Positions 7,528 to 16,274 of a stretch of 37,311 nucleotides of DNA are shown one piece after another; the first letter of the stretch is position 1, and each line of letters opens with the position of its first letter. Source of the stretch: CANLBN01 sp047634655. Lineage in GTDB: Bacteria > Pseudomonadota > Gammaproteobacteria > Pseudomonadales > Cellvibrionaceae. The notes under the pieces are model-generated. The model saw nothing but the letters and a program-made list of their open reading frames with translations, was not told the DNA's origin and did not search any database. The DNA lies in NCBI GenBank assembly GCA_047634655.1, contig JBLIHY010000007.1, positions 1 to 37,311 of the forward strand, given 5' to 3'. The translations under genes and the position numbers were made by a program.

Positions 7528-8548
7528 GCAACTCTTCATTTAGTGCAATCGCGGTCAGATGAGTTTTACACTCGACGGTGCCGCTTATGGAGTGGCGTCG
7601 AAACAGCAAATCGGACTTACCCGCCAACTCGTGCGCCTTTGCCGTTTCGACCACCTTATCGTTTCGGTCCAGCAAATGAATTTTGGTTCCCGCGGTAATA
7701 TAAAGGCCAGATTCCACCGTACAGCGATCTCCCAGAGGGATACCAACGCCGGCATTAGCACCAATCAAGCATTCCCTGCCAATAGAAATAATAATGTTAC
7801 CCCCACCGGAAAGCGTACCCATCGTTGAGCAGCCACCGCCCAAATCGGAGCCTTCGCCCACGACGACGCCGGCCGAAATACGGCCTTCAATCATACTAGT
7901 GCCCAGAGTTCCGGCATTAAAATTAACAAAACCCTCGTGCATGATGGTGGTTCCTTTACCAAGGTAGGCACCGAGACGAACACGAGCGGTATCGGCGATA
8001 CGAACGCCTTCGGGCACAACATAATTGGTCATTTTGGGGAATTTGTCGACACACTCTACCGTCAGGATATCTCCCCGAATACGGGCATCAAGCTGCCGGC
8101 GGGGCAGTTCGTCGAGATCAACGGGGCCTTGATTGGTCCAGGCCAGATTTGGCAGAGTGCCAAAGATTCCCGACAGATCGGTTTCGTGGGGTTTTACCAG
8201 GCGATGAGATAACAGATGCAACTTTAAATAGGCACTCGGAACCGAGTGAGGGGCTGTATCTGAAGTGCAAACTGATATTACCGTGGCCTGTTCGCTTTTG
8301 GCCAATTTTCTACAAATTCCAGCTTGCTCAGATGCGCCGGCTTTATCCAAGGCAGACGCCAGCGAGCCTAGCCGTTCAGACGGCAAAGCATAGTCCGCGG
8401 ACTCATCTGCTATGGCGATAAATTCCGAGAGGATAGATGCCAATGAGTCTGTCGGCCGCAGCACTGGCTTCGGGTAAAAGACTTCCAGCCATTGGCCTCG
8501 CTGATTCTTGGTGCCGACACCCAGACCAAAGCAATAGAGTTGAGACAT
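7514..8548 (-). CDS. dapD: Tetrahydrodipicolinate N-succinyltransferase DapD (long type)
   Basis: Transfers succinyl from succinyl-CoA to tetrahydrodipicolinate. At 344 residues it is the long DapD form known from Pseudomonas, not the roughly 274-residue E. coli form. The C-terminal half is a left-handed beta-helix of hexapeptide repeats (for example VRLGAYLGKGTTIMHEGFVN, SAGVVVGEGSDLGGG). ATG 8548 is preferred because GGGA lies 6-9 nt upstream; that GGGA is part of an upstream GTG-started extension of four codons. It is followed by dapE with overlap. Confidence 0.96.
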   Translation of the reverse strand: MSQLYCFGLGVGTKNQRGQWLEVFYPKPVLRPTDSLASILSEFIAIADESADYALPSERLGSLASALDKAGASEQAGICRKLAKSEQATVISVCTSDTAPHSVPSAYLKLHLLSHRLVKPHETDLSGIFGTLPNLAWTNQGPVDLDELPRRQLDARIRGDILTVECVDKFPKMTNYVVPEGVRIADTARVRLGAYLGKGTTIMHEGFVNFNAGTLGTSMIEGRISAGVVVGEGSDLGGGCSTMGTLSGGGNIIISIGRECLIGANAGVGIPLGDRCTVESGLYITAGTKIHLLDRNDKVVETAKAHELAGKSDLLFRRHSISGTVECKTHLTAIALNEELHANN

Positions 8549-8644
8549 AGTGTTTCCCACTGACTTATATTGTGTTTGTAATCGGCAATGATGACGGGAT
8601 AGCGACGTGCGGACAACCTTAAACCCAGAATAAAGAATTCTTAT

Positions 8645-8992
8645 CTAAAACAATGCCTCATAATCTGTCACCACGAAGCCCGTGTAACGCTGCTTGCCAG
8701 TATCTAGCAAAGGTCGCTTCATTAAAGTGGGGGATTCCACTATCACTTCGACGACAGACTGACCGTCAAGCGATTCCCTGACCGATGGGTCCAGCGTCTT
8801 CCAAGTTGCGCTGCGCTTGTTGACCAGGGACTCCCAGCCTAATTCATCTACCCAGCTTTTAACCTGAGCTGGCGATAACCCGTCTTCGCGAATATCGTGA
8901 AAATGGTAATCGACATTGTTTTGTTTCAGCCATTGACGAGCTTTTCTGACGGTATCGCAGTTTTTAATTCCATAAAGGATAACGGTAGACAT
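8645..8992 (-). CDS. Spx/ArsC-family (YffB-like) thioredoxin-fold protein
   Basis: A 115-residue member of the Spx/MgsR/YffB family: ILYGIKNCDTVRKARQWL near the N-terminus (single Cys12), then YHFHDIREDG, LGWESLVNKRSATWK and PTLMKRPLLDTG. It has the arsenate-reductase fold but lacks the CxxC of Spx; the biochemical activity of YffB-type proteins is not settled. In many gammaproteobacteria this gene sits next to dapE or dapD, as here (96 nt upstream of dapD, same strand). Confidence 0.9.
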   Translation of the reverse strand: MSTVILYGIKNCDTVRKARQWLKQNNVDYHFHDIREDGLSPAQVKSWVDELGWESLVNKRSATWKTLDPSVRESLDGQSVVEVIVESPTLMKRPLLDTGKQRYTGFVVTDYEALF

Positions 8993-9130
8993 TAGGATTT
9001 TTCCATTTCTGATAACTTATTGTTATAGCGAAACCATAGTTTATTTTGGCTAGATCAATAGCGCAAAAACCGTCGGCCGTTGCCACTAATATTTCGATTT
9101 AAAACAATTGCTTACGGACAAGCCCGAAAA

Positions 9131-9148
9131 TCACAAGAGCTCTTGTGA
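9131..9148. promoter_or_regulatory. Perfect 18-bp palindrome in the divergent spacer, possible operator
   Basis: TCACAAGAGCTCTTGTGA is an exact 18-bp palindrome about 130 bp upstream of the plus-strand sensor gene and 140 bp upstream of the minus-strand reductase gene. A weak -35/-10 pair (TTGATA, 17 nt, TAACAC) lies just downstream on the plus strand. A dimeric regulator binding site is plausible; the regulator is unknown. Confidence 0.5.
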
Positions 9149-9276
9149 ACAATCTTATGACAAATTGATATTTCAGGTTAAAGTGTGTAACACTAACCAT
9201 GTCATTATATCTCCTTTAATGAATTGGTAGCCTTTTCTTTCAGGCTTGCCAATAACCACCGTAGAAGCTTTAAGCC

Positions 9277-10629
9277 ATGATGAAATCATTAAATTTTAAA
9301 ACCAAAATTCTTATTTTGGTGATCGCTCCCCTGATCATTGTCAGTGGATTATTAACCTTACTAACCTTTAATCAGGCCACTGAACTTGGCGAAAAAAATG
9401 TTGAAAGTTTTTCTAAAACGATTTTTGATCTTCGGCGGAAAGAGCTGAAAAGCTATACTGAGTTGGCGCTATCTGCTGTTGAGCATATCCGCGAGAATGA
9501 AACACTCGATGAAATGGAATCTCAGGAGCAAGCTAAAGATATTTATCGCGATCTCGCATTTGGCGAAGATGGCTACTTCTTTGTCTACGACTACAACGGC
9601 GTCAATCTAGCCCACCCGAAAAAGCCTCAGCTAGAAGGTAGGAATCTTTGGGAACTCGCTGATTCAAACGGCGTTTTTCTGATTCAGTCACTGATAGGAA
9701 GTGCTCGCAATAACGGCGGTTACACCGACTATCTTTGGGATAAGCCTTCCAAGGGCATTGAAGTCGGCAAAATTGGTTACAGCCTCGGCTATGAAGACTG
9801 GCAATGGATGATCGGCACTGGTCTCTATATTGATGATCTGGAAGAAGCCGTCGCCGGTATTGAAAAAGAGGTCGATGAAAACATTGCGTCGACGCTACAG
9901 ATGATCGCTGCCTTCGCCTTAGTTTTTACAGTGTTAATCGGATTTATTGTCGCCCGCGTTACCATGTCGGAGGGCAAGCTGGCCGATGAGCGCCTGCAAC
10001 AGCTGTCTCGCAAAGCTGTGGTAGGCCAGGAGGAAGAACGAAGCCGCGTGGCCCGCGATTTGCAAAAGGGCATTAACCAGGCTCTGGTAGCCGCTAAAGT
10101 GAAACTGCACAGTGTCGTCGAGGCCGGTTCACTGGAAGATGCAACGGCCCGCAAAGACTTTGCCATGGCCGTCGGCATCCTCAATCGCACCATTAAAGAA
10201 GTGAATCGTATTTCCGGCGAACTGTATCCTGAAATTCTGGATAAAATGGGACTCTACGCCGCTGTCGAGGACTTGGTCGATAAAATTTCCGCAGAAGGTA
10301 AAGTTAAAATTGTTGTTAAAAAGACGGGCGACGATAAGCGTTTTTCAGAAGAAATTGAAACAGCTGTTTACCGTATTATTCAGGAAGGCGTCAATAATAT
10401 TGTCAATCACTCGGAATCCAAAACCGCGATTATCCGTATGCGGCAAAACAAACAGACCTTGTCGTTAAATATGCAGGACGACGGCATTGGTTTCGATACT
10501 AAAGACAGTAGCAAATTCAGCATGGGCTTTGCGGATATGCGGGTGCGTGCGGAATCTCTGGGAGGTCACTTTAGCGTCTTTTCGAGCAAGGATATTGGCA
10601 CGGTCATCAAGGTGGAAATCCCACTATAG
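9277..10629 (+). CDS. Cache-domain sensor histidine kinase homologue lacking the phospho-accepting His
   Basis: 450 residues. A membrane segment (about 10-30) leads to a periplasmic single-Cache domain (about 35-195; GEDGYFFVYDYNGVNLAHP, then WELADSNG and YEDWQWMIGTGLYIDD). A second membrane segment (about 206-226) follows, then a NarL/DegS-type dimerisation region (about 248-315) and an HATPase_c domain (about 360-450). The ATPase boxes look intact: IIQEGVNNIVNH (N box), DDGIGFD (G1) and GFADMRVRAESLGG (G2). In the dimerisation helix, where the family has R-x-A-R-E-L-H-D, this protein has RVARDLQKGINQ: Gln263 (CAA at 10063-10065) and Lys264 replace the phospho-accepting His and the acidic residue. 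It stands alone without an adjacent response regulator. It may be a pseudokinase or a dominant partner of another kinase. The start has only a weak ribosome site. Confidence 0.85.
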   Translation: MMKSLNFKTKILILVIAPLIIVSGLLTLLTFNQATELGEKNVESFSKTIFDLRRKELKSYTELALSAVEHIRENETLDEMESQEQAKDIYRDLAFGEDGYFFVYDYNGVNLAHPKKPQLEGRNLWELADSNGVFLIQSLIGSARNNGGYTDYLWDKPSKGIEVGKIGYSLGYEDWQWMIGTGLYIDDLEEAVAGIEKEVDENIASTLQMIAAFALVFTVLIGFIVARVTMSEGKLADERLQQLSRKAVVGQEEERSRVARDLQKGINQALVAAKVKLHSVVEAGSLEDATARKDFAMAVGILNRTIKEVNRISGELYPEILDKMGLYAAVEDLVDKISAEGKVKIVVKKTGDDKRFSEEIETAVYRIIQEGVNNIVNHSESKTAIIRMRQNKQTLSLNMQDDGIGFDTKDSSKFSMGFADMRVRAESLGGHFSVFSSKDIGTVIKVEIPL

Positions 10630-10653
10630 ATAACATCCTGCATCCAGATACTG

Positions 10654-10686
10654 AAAGCCTGACCACTTAGTCAGGCTTTTTTTGTT
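10654..10686 (+). terminator. Rho-independent terminator after the sensor gene
   Basis: A 9-bp perfect stem, AAAGCCTGA / TCAGGCTTT, with an 8-nt loop, followed by a T-rich run on the plus strand. The 5' arm also provides an A-run for the opposite strand, so it could work in both directions. The stop codon of the convergent nth gene lies inside the 3' arm. Confidence 0.9.
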
Positions 10687-11324
10687 TTTATCGGGCGTTT
10701 TCGATTGGGAAAACAAGCGGTGCAAATAGGGCAAACCGCACCATAGCAACTCCTTGCCGGGCAATATTCTCGACCGTAAAAAATAATTTGCAGGTGTAAT
10801 TTATTCCAGCGATCTCTGGGGAATAGACGTTTGAGATCCCTTTCGGTTTGCACCACATTTTTGCCATTGGTTAATTTCCAGCGCTGCGCTAATCGATGTA
10901 TGTGGGTATCCACGGGAAAAGCCGGCTCACCAAATGCCTGAGACATCACCACGCTCGCCGTTTTATGCCCTACTCCCGGCAAGCTTTCCAAAGCCGCCGT
11001 ATCGGCTGGAACCACACCATCGTAATTGTCCACCAATATTCTAGATAGCCCGACAATCGCTTTAGATTTTTTTGGCGAGAGACCGCAGGGTCGAATAATA
11101 GCCTGTATTTCTGAGGCGCTAACTTTAGCCATATCTTGCGGATTATCCGCCAATTGCCATAAGTTTGGCGTGATCAAATTGACTCGCACGTCAGTACATT
11201 GAGCGGATAGCAGAACGGCGACCAGCAAGGTGTAAGGATTACTGTGATTCAGTGGAACGGGAACCTCCGGATAAAGAGATTCCAAAGTTGTTTGAATGTA
11301 ATCGACCCGCTCTTTTTTCAACAT
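10671..11324 (-). CDS. nth: Endonuclease III
   Basis: A DNA glycosylase/AP-lyase for oxidised pyrimidines. 217 residues; helix-hairpin-helix LPGVGHKTA with catalytic Lys121, and catalytic Asp139 in FPVDTHIHRLAQR. The C-terminus has five cysteines (188, 193, 198, 201, 204) spaced C-x4-C-x4-C-x2-C-x2-C instead of the classic C-x6-C-x2-C-x5-C iron-sulfur loop, so a cluster is likely but its ligation pattern differs. It is 5 nt downstream of dapC in a glnD-dapC-nth run; its end lies in the terminator it shares with the convergent sensor gene. Confidence 0.95.
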   Translation of the reverse strand: MLKKERVDYIQTTLESLYPEVPVPLNHSNPYTLLVAVLLSAQCTDVRVNLITPNLWQLADNPQDMAKVSASEIQAIIRPCGLSPKKSKAIVGLSRILVDNYDGVVPADTAALESLPGVGHKTASVVMSQAFGEPAFPVDTHIHRLAQRWKLTNGKNVVQTERDLKRLFPRDRWNKLHLQIIFYGREYCPARSCYGAVCPICTACFPNRKRPIKTKKA

Positions 11325-11329
11325 GGCCG

Positions 11330-12535
11330 CTACTCAGCAGACAGTGTTTTGATAAATTGATTGATGCGCTGCGCGGCTTCGACACACTCGTTCAGTGGCG
11401 CAACCATAGCCATACGGACATGATTTTTCCCAGGATTAAATCCGTTCACCGGGCGGCTAAGATAACTGCCGGGTAGCACGGTAATATTTTTTTCAGCATA
11501 CAACCGCCGGGTAAAAGCTTCGTCATCGATGGGTGTTTTTGCCCAAAAATTAAACCCTGCCTGCGGCTGATCCAGCGTCCACACATCTTCCAACGTGGCG
11601 GCAAAGGCTGAAAACTTTTCCCGATAAAGTAGACGGTTTTGTCTAACATGATCCTCGTCTCCCCAAGCGGCCGCGCTGGCCAACTGTACGGGAACTGACA
11701 TAGCGCATCCGTGGTAGGTTCGATAACGCAGAAAAGCTTGAATAATCTCTTTGTCTCCTGCCACAAATCCAGAACGCAAACCCGGCAGGTTCGAACGCTT
11801 CGATAAGCTGTGAAAGACCACGCAACGCTTAAAATCGTCCCTGCCAAGGCGCCGACAAACTTCCAATAGGCCCGGTGGCGGACAGTGGTCGTCGGGGTAG
11901 ATTTCCGAATAGCACTCATCGCTAGCAATGGTAAAGTCATAGCGATCCGCCAACTGAATAAGTGTTTGATAAGTTTCCAGACTTAGCGTCGATCCGGTGG
12001 GATTATTGGGAGAACACAAGTAAATGAGCTGACATCGTCGCCATTCCTCTTGACTCACCGAATCAAAATCCGGCTGATAAGCTTCATCCTCTCTGCAACA
12101 TAGGTACTTTGGCTCTGCGCCAGCTAGCAAGGCGGCGCCTTCGTAGATCTGGTAGAAGGGGTTGGGCATTAACACGAGTGGCGAGCTATGGCGGTCAACC
12201 ACTGCCTGAGCAAAGGCGAAAAGGGCTTCACGGGTGCCATTTACGGGCAGCACGTGGGCGTCTGCGCAGAGACTATTTTTCGATAATTTGAACCTTTTGA
12301 TCAACCAATTACAGACAGACTGTCTGAGTTCGGGTAAACCTTGAGTGGCGGGGTATTTACTGACCTTTGATACATTTTCAGTCAGCGTTTGCAGAACCAG
12401 CGCTGGCGGCGAGTGTTTAGGCTCACCGACAGAAAGCGCGATAGGATCCAGTGCGTGATTGGCTTCAACACCGCGTTTCAGTTCGGCCAGTTTTTCAAAG
12501 GGATAAGGCTGGAGCCGTCCTAAGTCAGGATTCAT
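11330..12535 (-). CDS. dapC: Succinyldiaminopimelate aminotransferase DapC
   Basis: A class I/II PLP aminotransferase of 401 residues. It shows SVGEPKHSPP near the N-terminus, PVNGTREALFAFAQ, PNPFYQIYEG, CSPNNPTGS, ASDECYSEIY and HSLSKRSNLPGLRSGF with PLP-lysine 246. This N-terminal style (MNPDLGRLQPYPFEKLAEL) and the position next to glnD are characteristic of DapC in Pseudomonas-like gammaproteobacteria. It supplies the third succinylase-branch enzyme, alongside dapD and dapE a few kilobases away. It lies 29 nt after glnD. Confidence 0.93.
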   Translation of the reverse strand: MNPDLGRLQPYPFEKLAELKRGVEANHALDPIALSVGEPKHSPPALVLQTLTENVSKVSKYPATQGLPELRQSVCNWLIKRFKLSKNSLCADAHVLPVNGTREALFAFAQAVVDRHSSPLVLMPNPFYQIYEGAALLAGAEPKYLCCREDEAYQPDFDSVSQEEWRRCQLIYLCSPNNPTGSTLSLETYQTLIQLADRYDFTIASDECYSEIYPDDHCPPPGLLEVCRRLGRDDFKRCVVFHSLSKRSNLPGLRSGFVAGDKEIIQAFLRYRTYHGCAMSVPVQLASAAAWGDEDHVRQNRLLYREKFSAFAATLEDVWTLDQPQAGFNFWAKTPIDDEAFTRRLYAEKNITVLPGSYLSRPVNGFNPGKNHVRMAMVAPLNECVEAAQRINQFIKTLSAE

Positions 12536-12564
12536 AAGATCTTATTAGCATCGCAACAAAAAAA

Positions 12565-15303
12565 TTAGTGGTATGTGTTATCGACAGCTTCTGCATCCAG
12601 GCGCTGCTCAATTATTTTTTGGAGCCGCTGACACAGCGATGGACTGCTCAAGCGATTTCCATATTTATCGGTAATGTAAAAAACATCCTCTACCCGCTCG
12701 CCGAGTGTGGTGATTTTTGCAGTTACCAAGGCAATATCCAATTCTACGAAAATGCGAGCAATCAGCGCGAGAAAGCCGGGCCTGTCGGGGCTGATCACTT
12801 CTAAGACCGTGTACTCATGGGACAAATCATGGCTGATACTGGCCCGCGTCGGGATACTGAAGTGTTTCATTTGGCGAGGGGTGCGTTTCTTTATGATACT
12901 GCGATAACGAATCGACAGCTTTAACTCCGACAAGATACCGTCGACAATGGACTGGCGGGTTTTCGGATTGGAACTGACGGGCTTTCCCTTCGAATCCAAA
13001 ACGTAAAAGGTATCCATGGTGTAGCCAGAAACAGTGGTATAAATCCGCGCGTCCTGAACATCCAAGTTGAGATAGTCCAGACCGCAAGTCGCCGTGGCAA
13101 AAATATTATGATTAGATAAAGTGCGGATAAAAATTTGAGTAACTTTATGGTCACCTTTCATTGTATGGTCGGTAATCAACACCAATGGCTCATCGGGATT
13201 TTTCTGGTTTAATATGGCCGATGTGTGCCAGACGATATCGACTGCTTTTTCTCTCAAGAAGTAATCGTCACCGGCCGTTTGCCAGAGTTCCCAAATACTT
13301 TGCTCTGAAAAATTAGGATGTTCGCTCAACAATTGGTTCATCGCGACCTCCTGATTCTCCGTCATTCTCTCCTCCCGATCAGCGGGATTCTCAAGCCCTC
13401 GACGCAAGGCGCGACTGGTTTCTCGATAGAGTTGTTGCAAAAGACTCGCTCGCCAATTGTTCCATATATCGGGATTCGTGCCATTCATGTCGGCTACCGT
13501 CAACACATAAAGATAATCCAGGTGCAGCTGATCGCTGACCAACTTAGCAAAGGTATGAATGACCTTGGGGTCCGACAGATCCATCTTTTGTGAAGTAGAT
13601 GACATAACGAGATGATTTTCTACGAGCCAAGCAATTAGGCGCGCACTTAGCTTGGACAACTGATGGCGCTCACAGAAGTGAATGGCATCTTCGGCGCCGA
13701 GAATTGAGTGGTTGCCGCCGCGACCTTTAGCAATATCGTGGTATAAACCAGCAATGTACAGCAGCTTAATATCGGGCAATTGCTTGGCTACCTGGGCCAC
13801 GACAGGAAATTTCTCTTCCGCATCCGGCAACAAGAAGCGACGCATAAATTCGATAACATTCAGGGTGTGGTCATCGACTGTGTAGATGTGAAATAAGTCG
13901 TGTTGCATCTGGCCGATAATATGATCGAACTCGGGCAAATAACGCGAGAGGATACCGTAACGCTTCATGCGTTTTAACTGAGACACCAACTTGTAGGGCG
14001 ATCCCAAAAACGATAAAAATAATTGATTATTTACCGGATTTTGCCGAAAGCTTTCATCGATCAAGCAGCAATTTTCCCGGATTAATCGAATGGTGGAAGC
14101 GCGAATACCCTCGATAGCTTGATTCTGTGCAGCTAACACAAAAATTTCTAACAAAGCAGAGGGGTTCTGCTTAAAAACCTGCCGGTGAGCGACCTCAATA
14201 TCGTGACCGCGAAGCCGGAAGCGCTCATTAATCACCTGAGTTTCATCACTATTTTTAGGCTGTATGATAGCCTCATCGAGAAATTGTAGAAGTACATCGT
14301 TTAATTCTCGCAAGGACAATACAACGCGATAATACTCGCGCATAAATTGTTCAATGGCAATCAAACTACTTTTGTCCCGATAACCAAAAAATTTTGCCAG
14401 TTGTTTTTGAAAGTCAAAGAGCAGTCGCTCTTCTGGGCGTTTGGCAATCATATGTAAGCCGTAGCGCACTCGCCACAGAAACTCCTCGCCATAGATAAGT
14501 GTGTTGTATTCGGTATCCGTAAAAAAACTCTTACCACTGAGATAGCGCAGTGACGGCACATTAAAAAAACGTTGGGCAACCCATTGAATGGTTTGGATAT
14601 CCCGGAGCGCGCCCGGACCATTTTTAACGTTAGGCTCCAACTGGTATTCAGCGTCGTTGTATTTTCTGTGGCGCATCTCCTGCTCGTTAAACTTTGCCTG
14701 AAAGAAACGTTCATGAGACCACATATGTTCGGGTTCAGTAGCCAGTTGCAATCTTTGCAATAGTATTCTTGAACCCTGTAAGAGACGAGATTCTATTAAG
14801 TTAGTGACCACCGTGACATCGTCGGCCGCAACCTGGCTACACTCATCGAGAGTGCGAACACTGTGGCCAATATTGAGCCCAATATCCCACAACAGGGCCA
14901 CAAACTGCTGGATATTCTGGTGATCACTGCCTACCGGTTGATTGCTGGTGAGTATTAAAATATCGATATCGGATTGAGGATGGAGCTGTCCGCGGCCATA
15001 GCCACCAACGGCGACGAGACTTATCTCTTCACCCCACTGGAATTGGTGCCAGGCATAATGCAATAAACAGTCAACAAGCACTGCGCGTTCGAGGATAAGG
15101 TTACGAATGTTTTCGCCTTCTTTGAAGCGAAGGTCGAGATGAAAATCGATTGCTTTATAGGCCGTTTTGAAGGTGTCGACGGTAGAGTCGGATTTGGCTA
15201 AAGCGCTGCGAAATTTTTCCTGATTTAAAGAAATGGCCAAGGGCCAGGTATCGAGCAGGGGAACTTCTAAAATCGCCGAATTAACCAAAATTTTCTTCCC
15301 CAC
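12565..15303 (-). CDS. glnD: Bifunctional uridylyltransferase/uridylyl-removing enzyme GlnD
   Basis: Senses glutamine and adds or removes UMP on PII proteins, thereby setting nitrogen regulation. Domains in order: nucleotidyltransferase (about 90-200; GGYGRGQLHPQSDIDILIL with the two metal Asp), GlnD-specific middle region, HD hydrolase (about 460-600; GLYHDIAKGRGGNHS), and two C-terminal ACT domains (about 700-780 and 830-905; the second begins YTVLEVISPDRPGFLALIAR). 912 residues, normal. The first start in the frame is GTG 15303, overlapping map by 23 nt; a TTG at 15288 with GGGGAAG upstream is an alternative. The overlap suggests coupling with map. Confidence 0.96.
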   Translation of the reverse strand: MGKKILVNSAILEVPLLDTWPLAISLNQEKFRSALAKSDSTVDTFKTAYKAIDFHLDLRFKEGENIRNLILERAVLVDCLLHYAWHQFQWGEEISLVAVGGYGRGQLHPQSDIDILILTSNQPVGSDHQNIQQFVALLWDIGLNIGHSVRTLDECSQVAADDVTVVTNLIESRLLQGSRILLQRLQLATEPEHMWSHERFFQAKFNEQEMRHRKYNDAEYQLEPNVKNGPGALRDIQTIQWVAQRFFNVPSLRYLSGKSFFTDTEYNTLIYGEEFLWRVRYGLHMIAKRPEERLLFDFQKQLAKFFGYRDKSSLIAIEQFMREYYRVVLSLRELNDVLLQFLDEAIIQPKNSDETQVINERFRLRGHDIEVAHRQVFKQNPSALLEIFVLAAQNQAIEGIRASTIRLIRENCCLIDESFRQNPVNNQLFLSFLGSPYKLVSQLKRMKRYGILSRYLPEFDHIIGQMQHDLFHIYTVDDHTLNVIEFMRRFLLPDAEEKFPVVAQVAKQLPDIKLLYIAGLYHDIAKGRGGNHSILGAEDAIHFCERHQLSKLSARLIAWLVENHLVMSSTSQKMDLSDPKVIHTFAKLVSDQLHLDYLYVLTVADMNGTNPDIWNNWRASLLQQLYRETSRALRRGLENPADREERMTENQEVAMNQLLSEHPNFSEQSIWELWQTAGDDYFLREKAVDIVWHTSAILNQKNPDEPLVLITDHTMKGDHKVTQIFIRTLSNHNIFATATCGLDYLNLDVQDARIYTTVSGYTMDTFYVLDSKGKPVSSNPKTRQSIVDGILSELKLSIRYRSIIKKRTPRQMKHFSIPTRASISHDLSHEYTVLEVISPDRPGFLALIARIFVELDIALVTAKITTLGERVEDVFYITDKYGNRLSSPSLCQRLQKIIEQRLDAEAVDNTYH

Positions 15304-16054
15304 GAGCCGTCAACACCTCAACACCCGAGCTGGTTACAAGCAGAGTGTGCTCCCACTGGGCAGACAAGCGTCCATCGATGGTTTCTACTGTCCAGCCATC
15401 ACTTTTCATTTTAGTTGCCGGCTTGCCAGCATTGATCATGGGTTCAATGGTAAAACACATACCCTCTTCGAGAGCCATTTGAGTATTCGGCTGTCCGTAA
15501 TGAAGGACTTGTGGCTCTTCGTGAAAGGTGTGACCAATACCGTGACCGCAGTACTCTCGAACTACGGAGTAATAATTAGATTCGGCGTGCTGCTGGATAA
15601 CGTGGCCAATATCGCCCAGGCGGGCACCGGGTTTAACCAACTCAATGCCCTTGTAAAGACATTCCTGAGTAACCTTCACCAACCGCTCCGCATGGCTTGC
15701 GGGCTTACCAACAAAGTACATTTTGCTGGTATCCCCGTGGTAGCCCTGGTAAATAACGGTGACATCAATATTAATAATGTCGCCGCTTTTGAGCTTTTTC
15801 TTATCGGAGGGGATACCGTGGCAAACCACGTGATTAACCGATGTACAGATGGATTTTGGGAAGCCACGATAACCCAGACAAGCCGGAATGGCTTTTTGGA
15901 CTTCGGTTATGTGGCGATGACAGAGACTATCGAGCTCTTCTGTTGTGGCGCCGGGCCGGACATGCGGCTCGATCATCTCTAGTACTTCAGCGGCCATACG
16001 CCCAGCAACACGCATTTTTTCAATTTCGCTAGGAGTTTTAATCGTGACAGACAT
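15281..16054 (-). CDS. map: Methionine aminopeptidase type I
   Basis: Removes the initiator methionine from nascent proteins. 257 residues with the pita-bread fold residues: SVNHVVCHGIPS, NIDVTVIYQGYHGDTSKMY (two metal Asp), GHGIGHTFHEEP (metal His), MCFTIEPMI and QWEHTLLVT (metal Glu residues). It is divergent from rpsB-tsf and upstream of glnD, the standard gammaproteobacterial arrangement. No Shine-Dalgarno is visible before the ATG. Confidence 0.97.
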   Translation of the reverse strand: MSVTIKTPSEIEKMRVAGRMAAEVLEMIEPHVRPGATTEELDSLCHRHITEVQKAIPACLGYRGFPKSICTSVNHVVCHGIPSDKKKLKSGDIINIDVTVIYQGYHGDTSKMYFVGKPASHAERLVKVTQECLYKGIELVKPGARLGDIGHVIQQHAESNYYSVVREYCGHGIGHTFHEEPQVLHYGQPNTQMALEEGMCFTIEPMINAGKPATKMKSDGWTVETIDGRLSAQWEHTLLVTSSGVEVLTARGEENFG

Positions 16055-16258
16055 AGGAGTTTTAGCTATTTAAAATCGAGTTTTAGTGTATAGAAAGGAC
16101 TGAATTGGAAGGGCATTGTAAACTAGAGTAGTGTCAGTAGCAGCTAATTACTGTGATTGCGAAAGTGGATGGGGAACGAAGTACAAATAAAGGATGAAAA
16201 TCCCCAACATTGCGATACTTAATTTCTAGGAAAACTCCTAGAGCTATAGGCTCAATTG

Positions 16259-16267
16259 TGGTATAAA
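16259..16267 (+). promoter_or_regulatory. Extended -10 promoter for rpsB-tsf
   Basis: TGGTATAAA is an extended -10 element (TG-N-TATAAA). It is followed at once by a GC-rich discriminator (CGCCCG), as in stringently controlled ribosomal-protein promoters. No good -35 is visible. A small inverted repeat, CTAGGA-AAAC-TCCTAG, lies just upstream at 16226-16241. The start point would be near 16275. Confidence 0.55.
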
Positions 16268-16274
16268 ATCGCCC

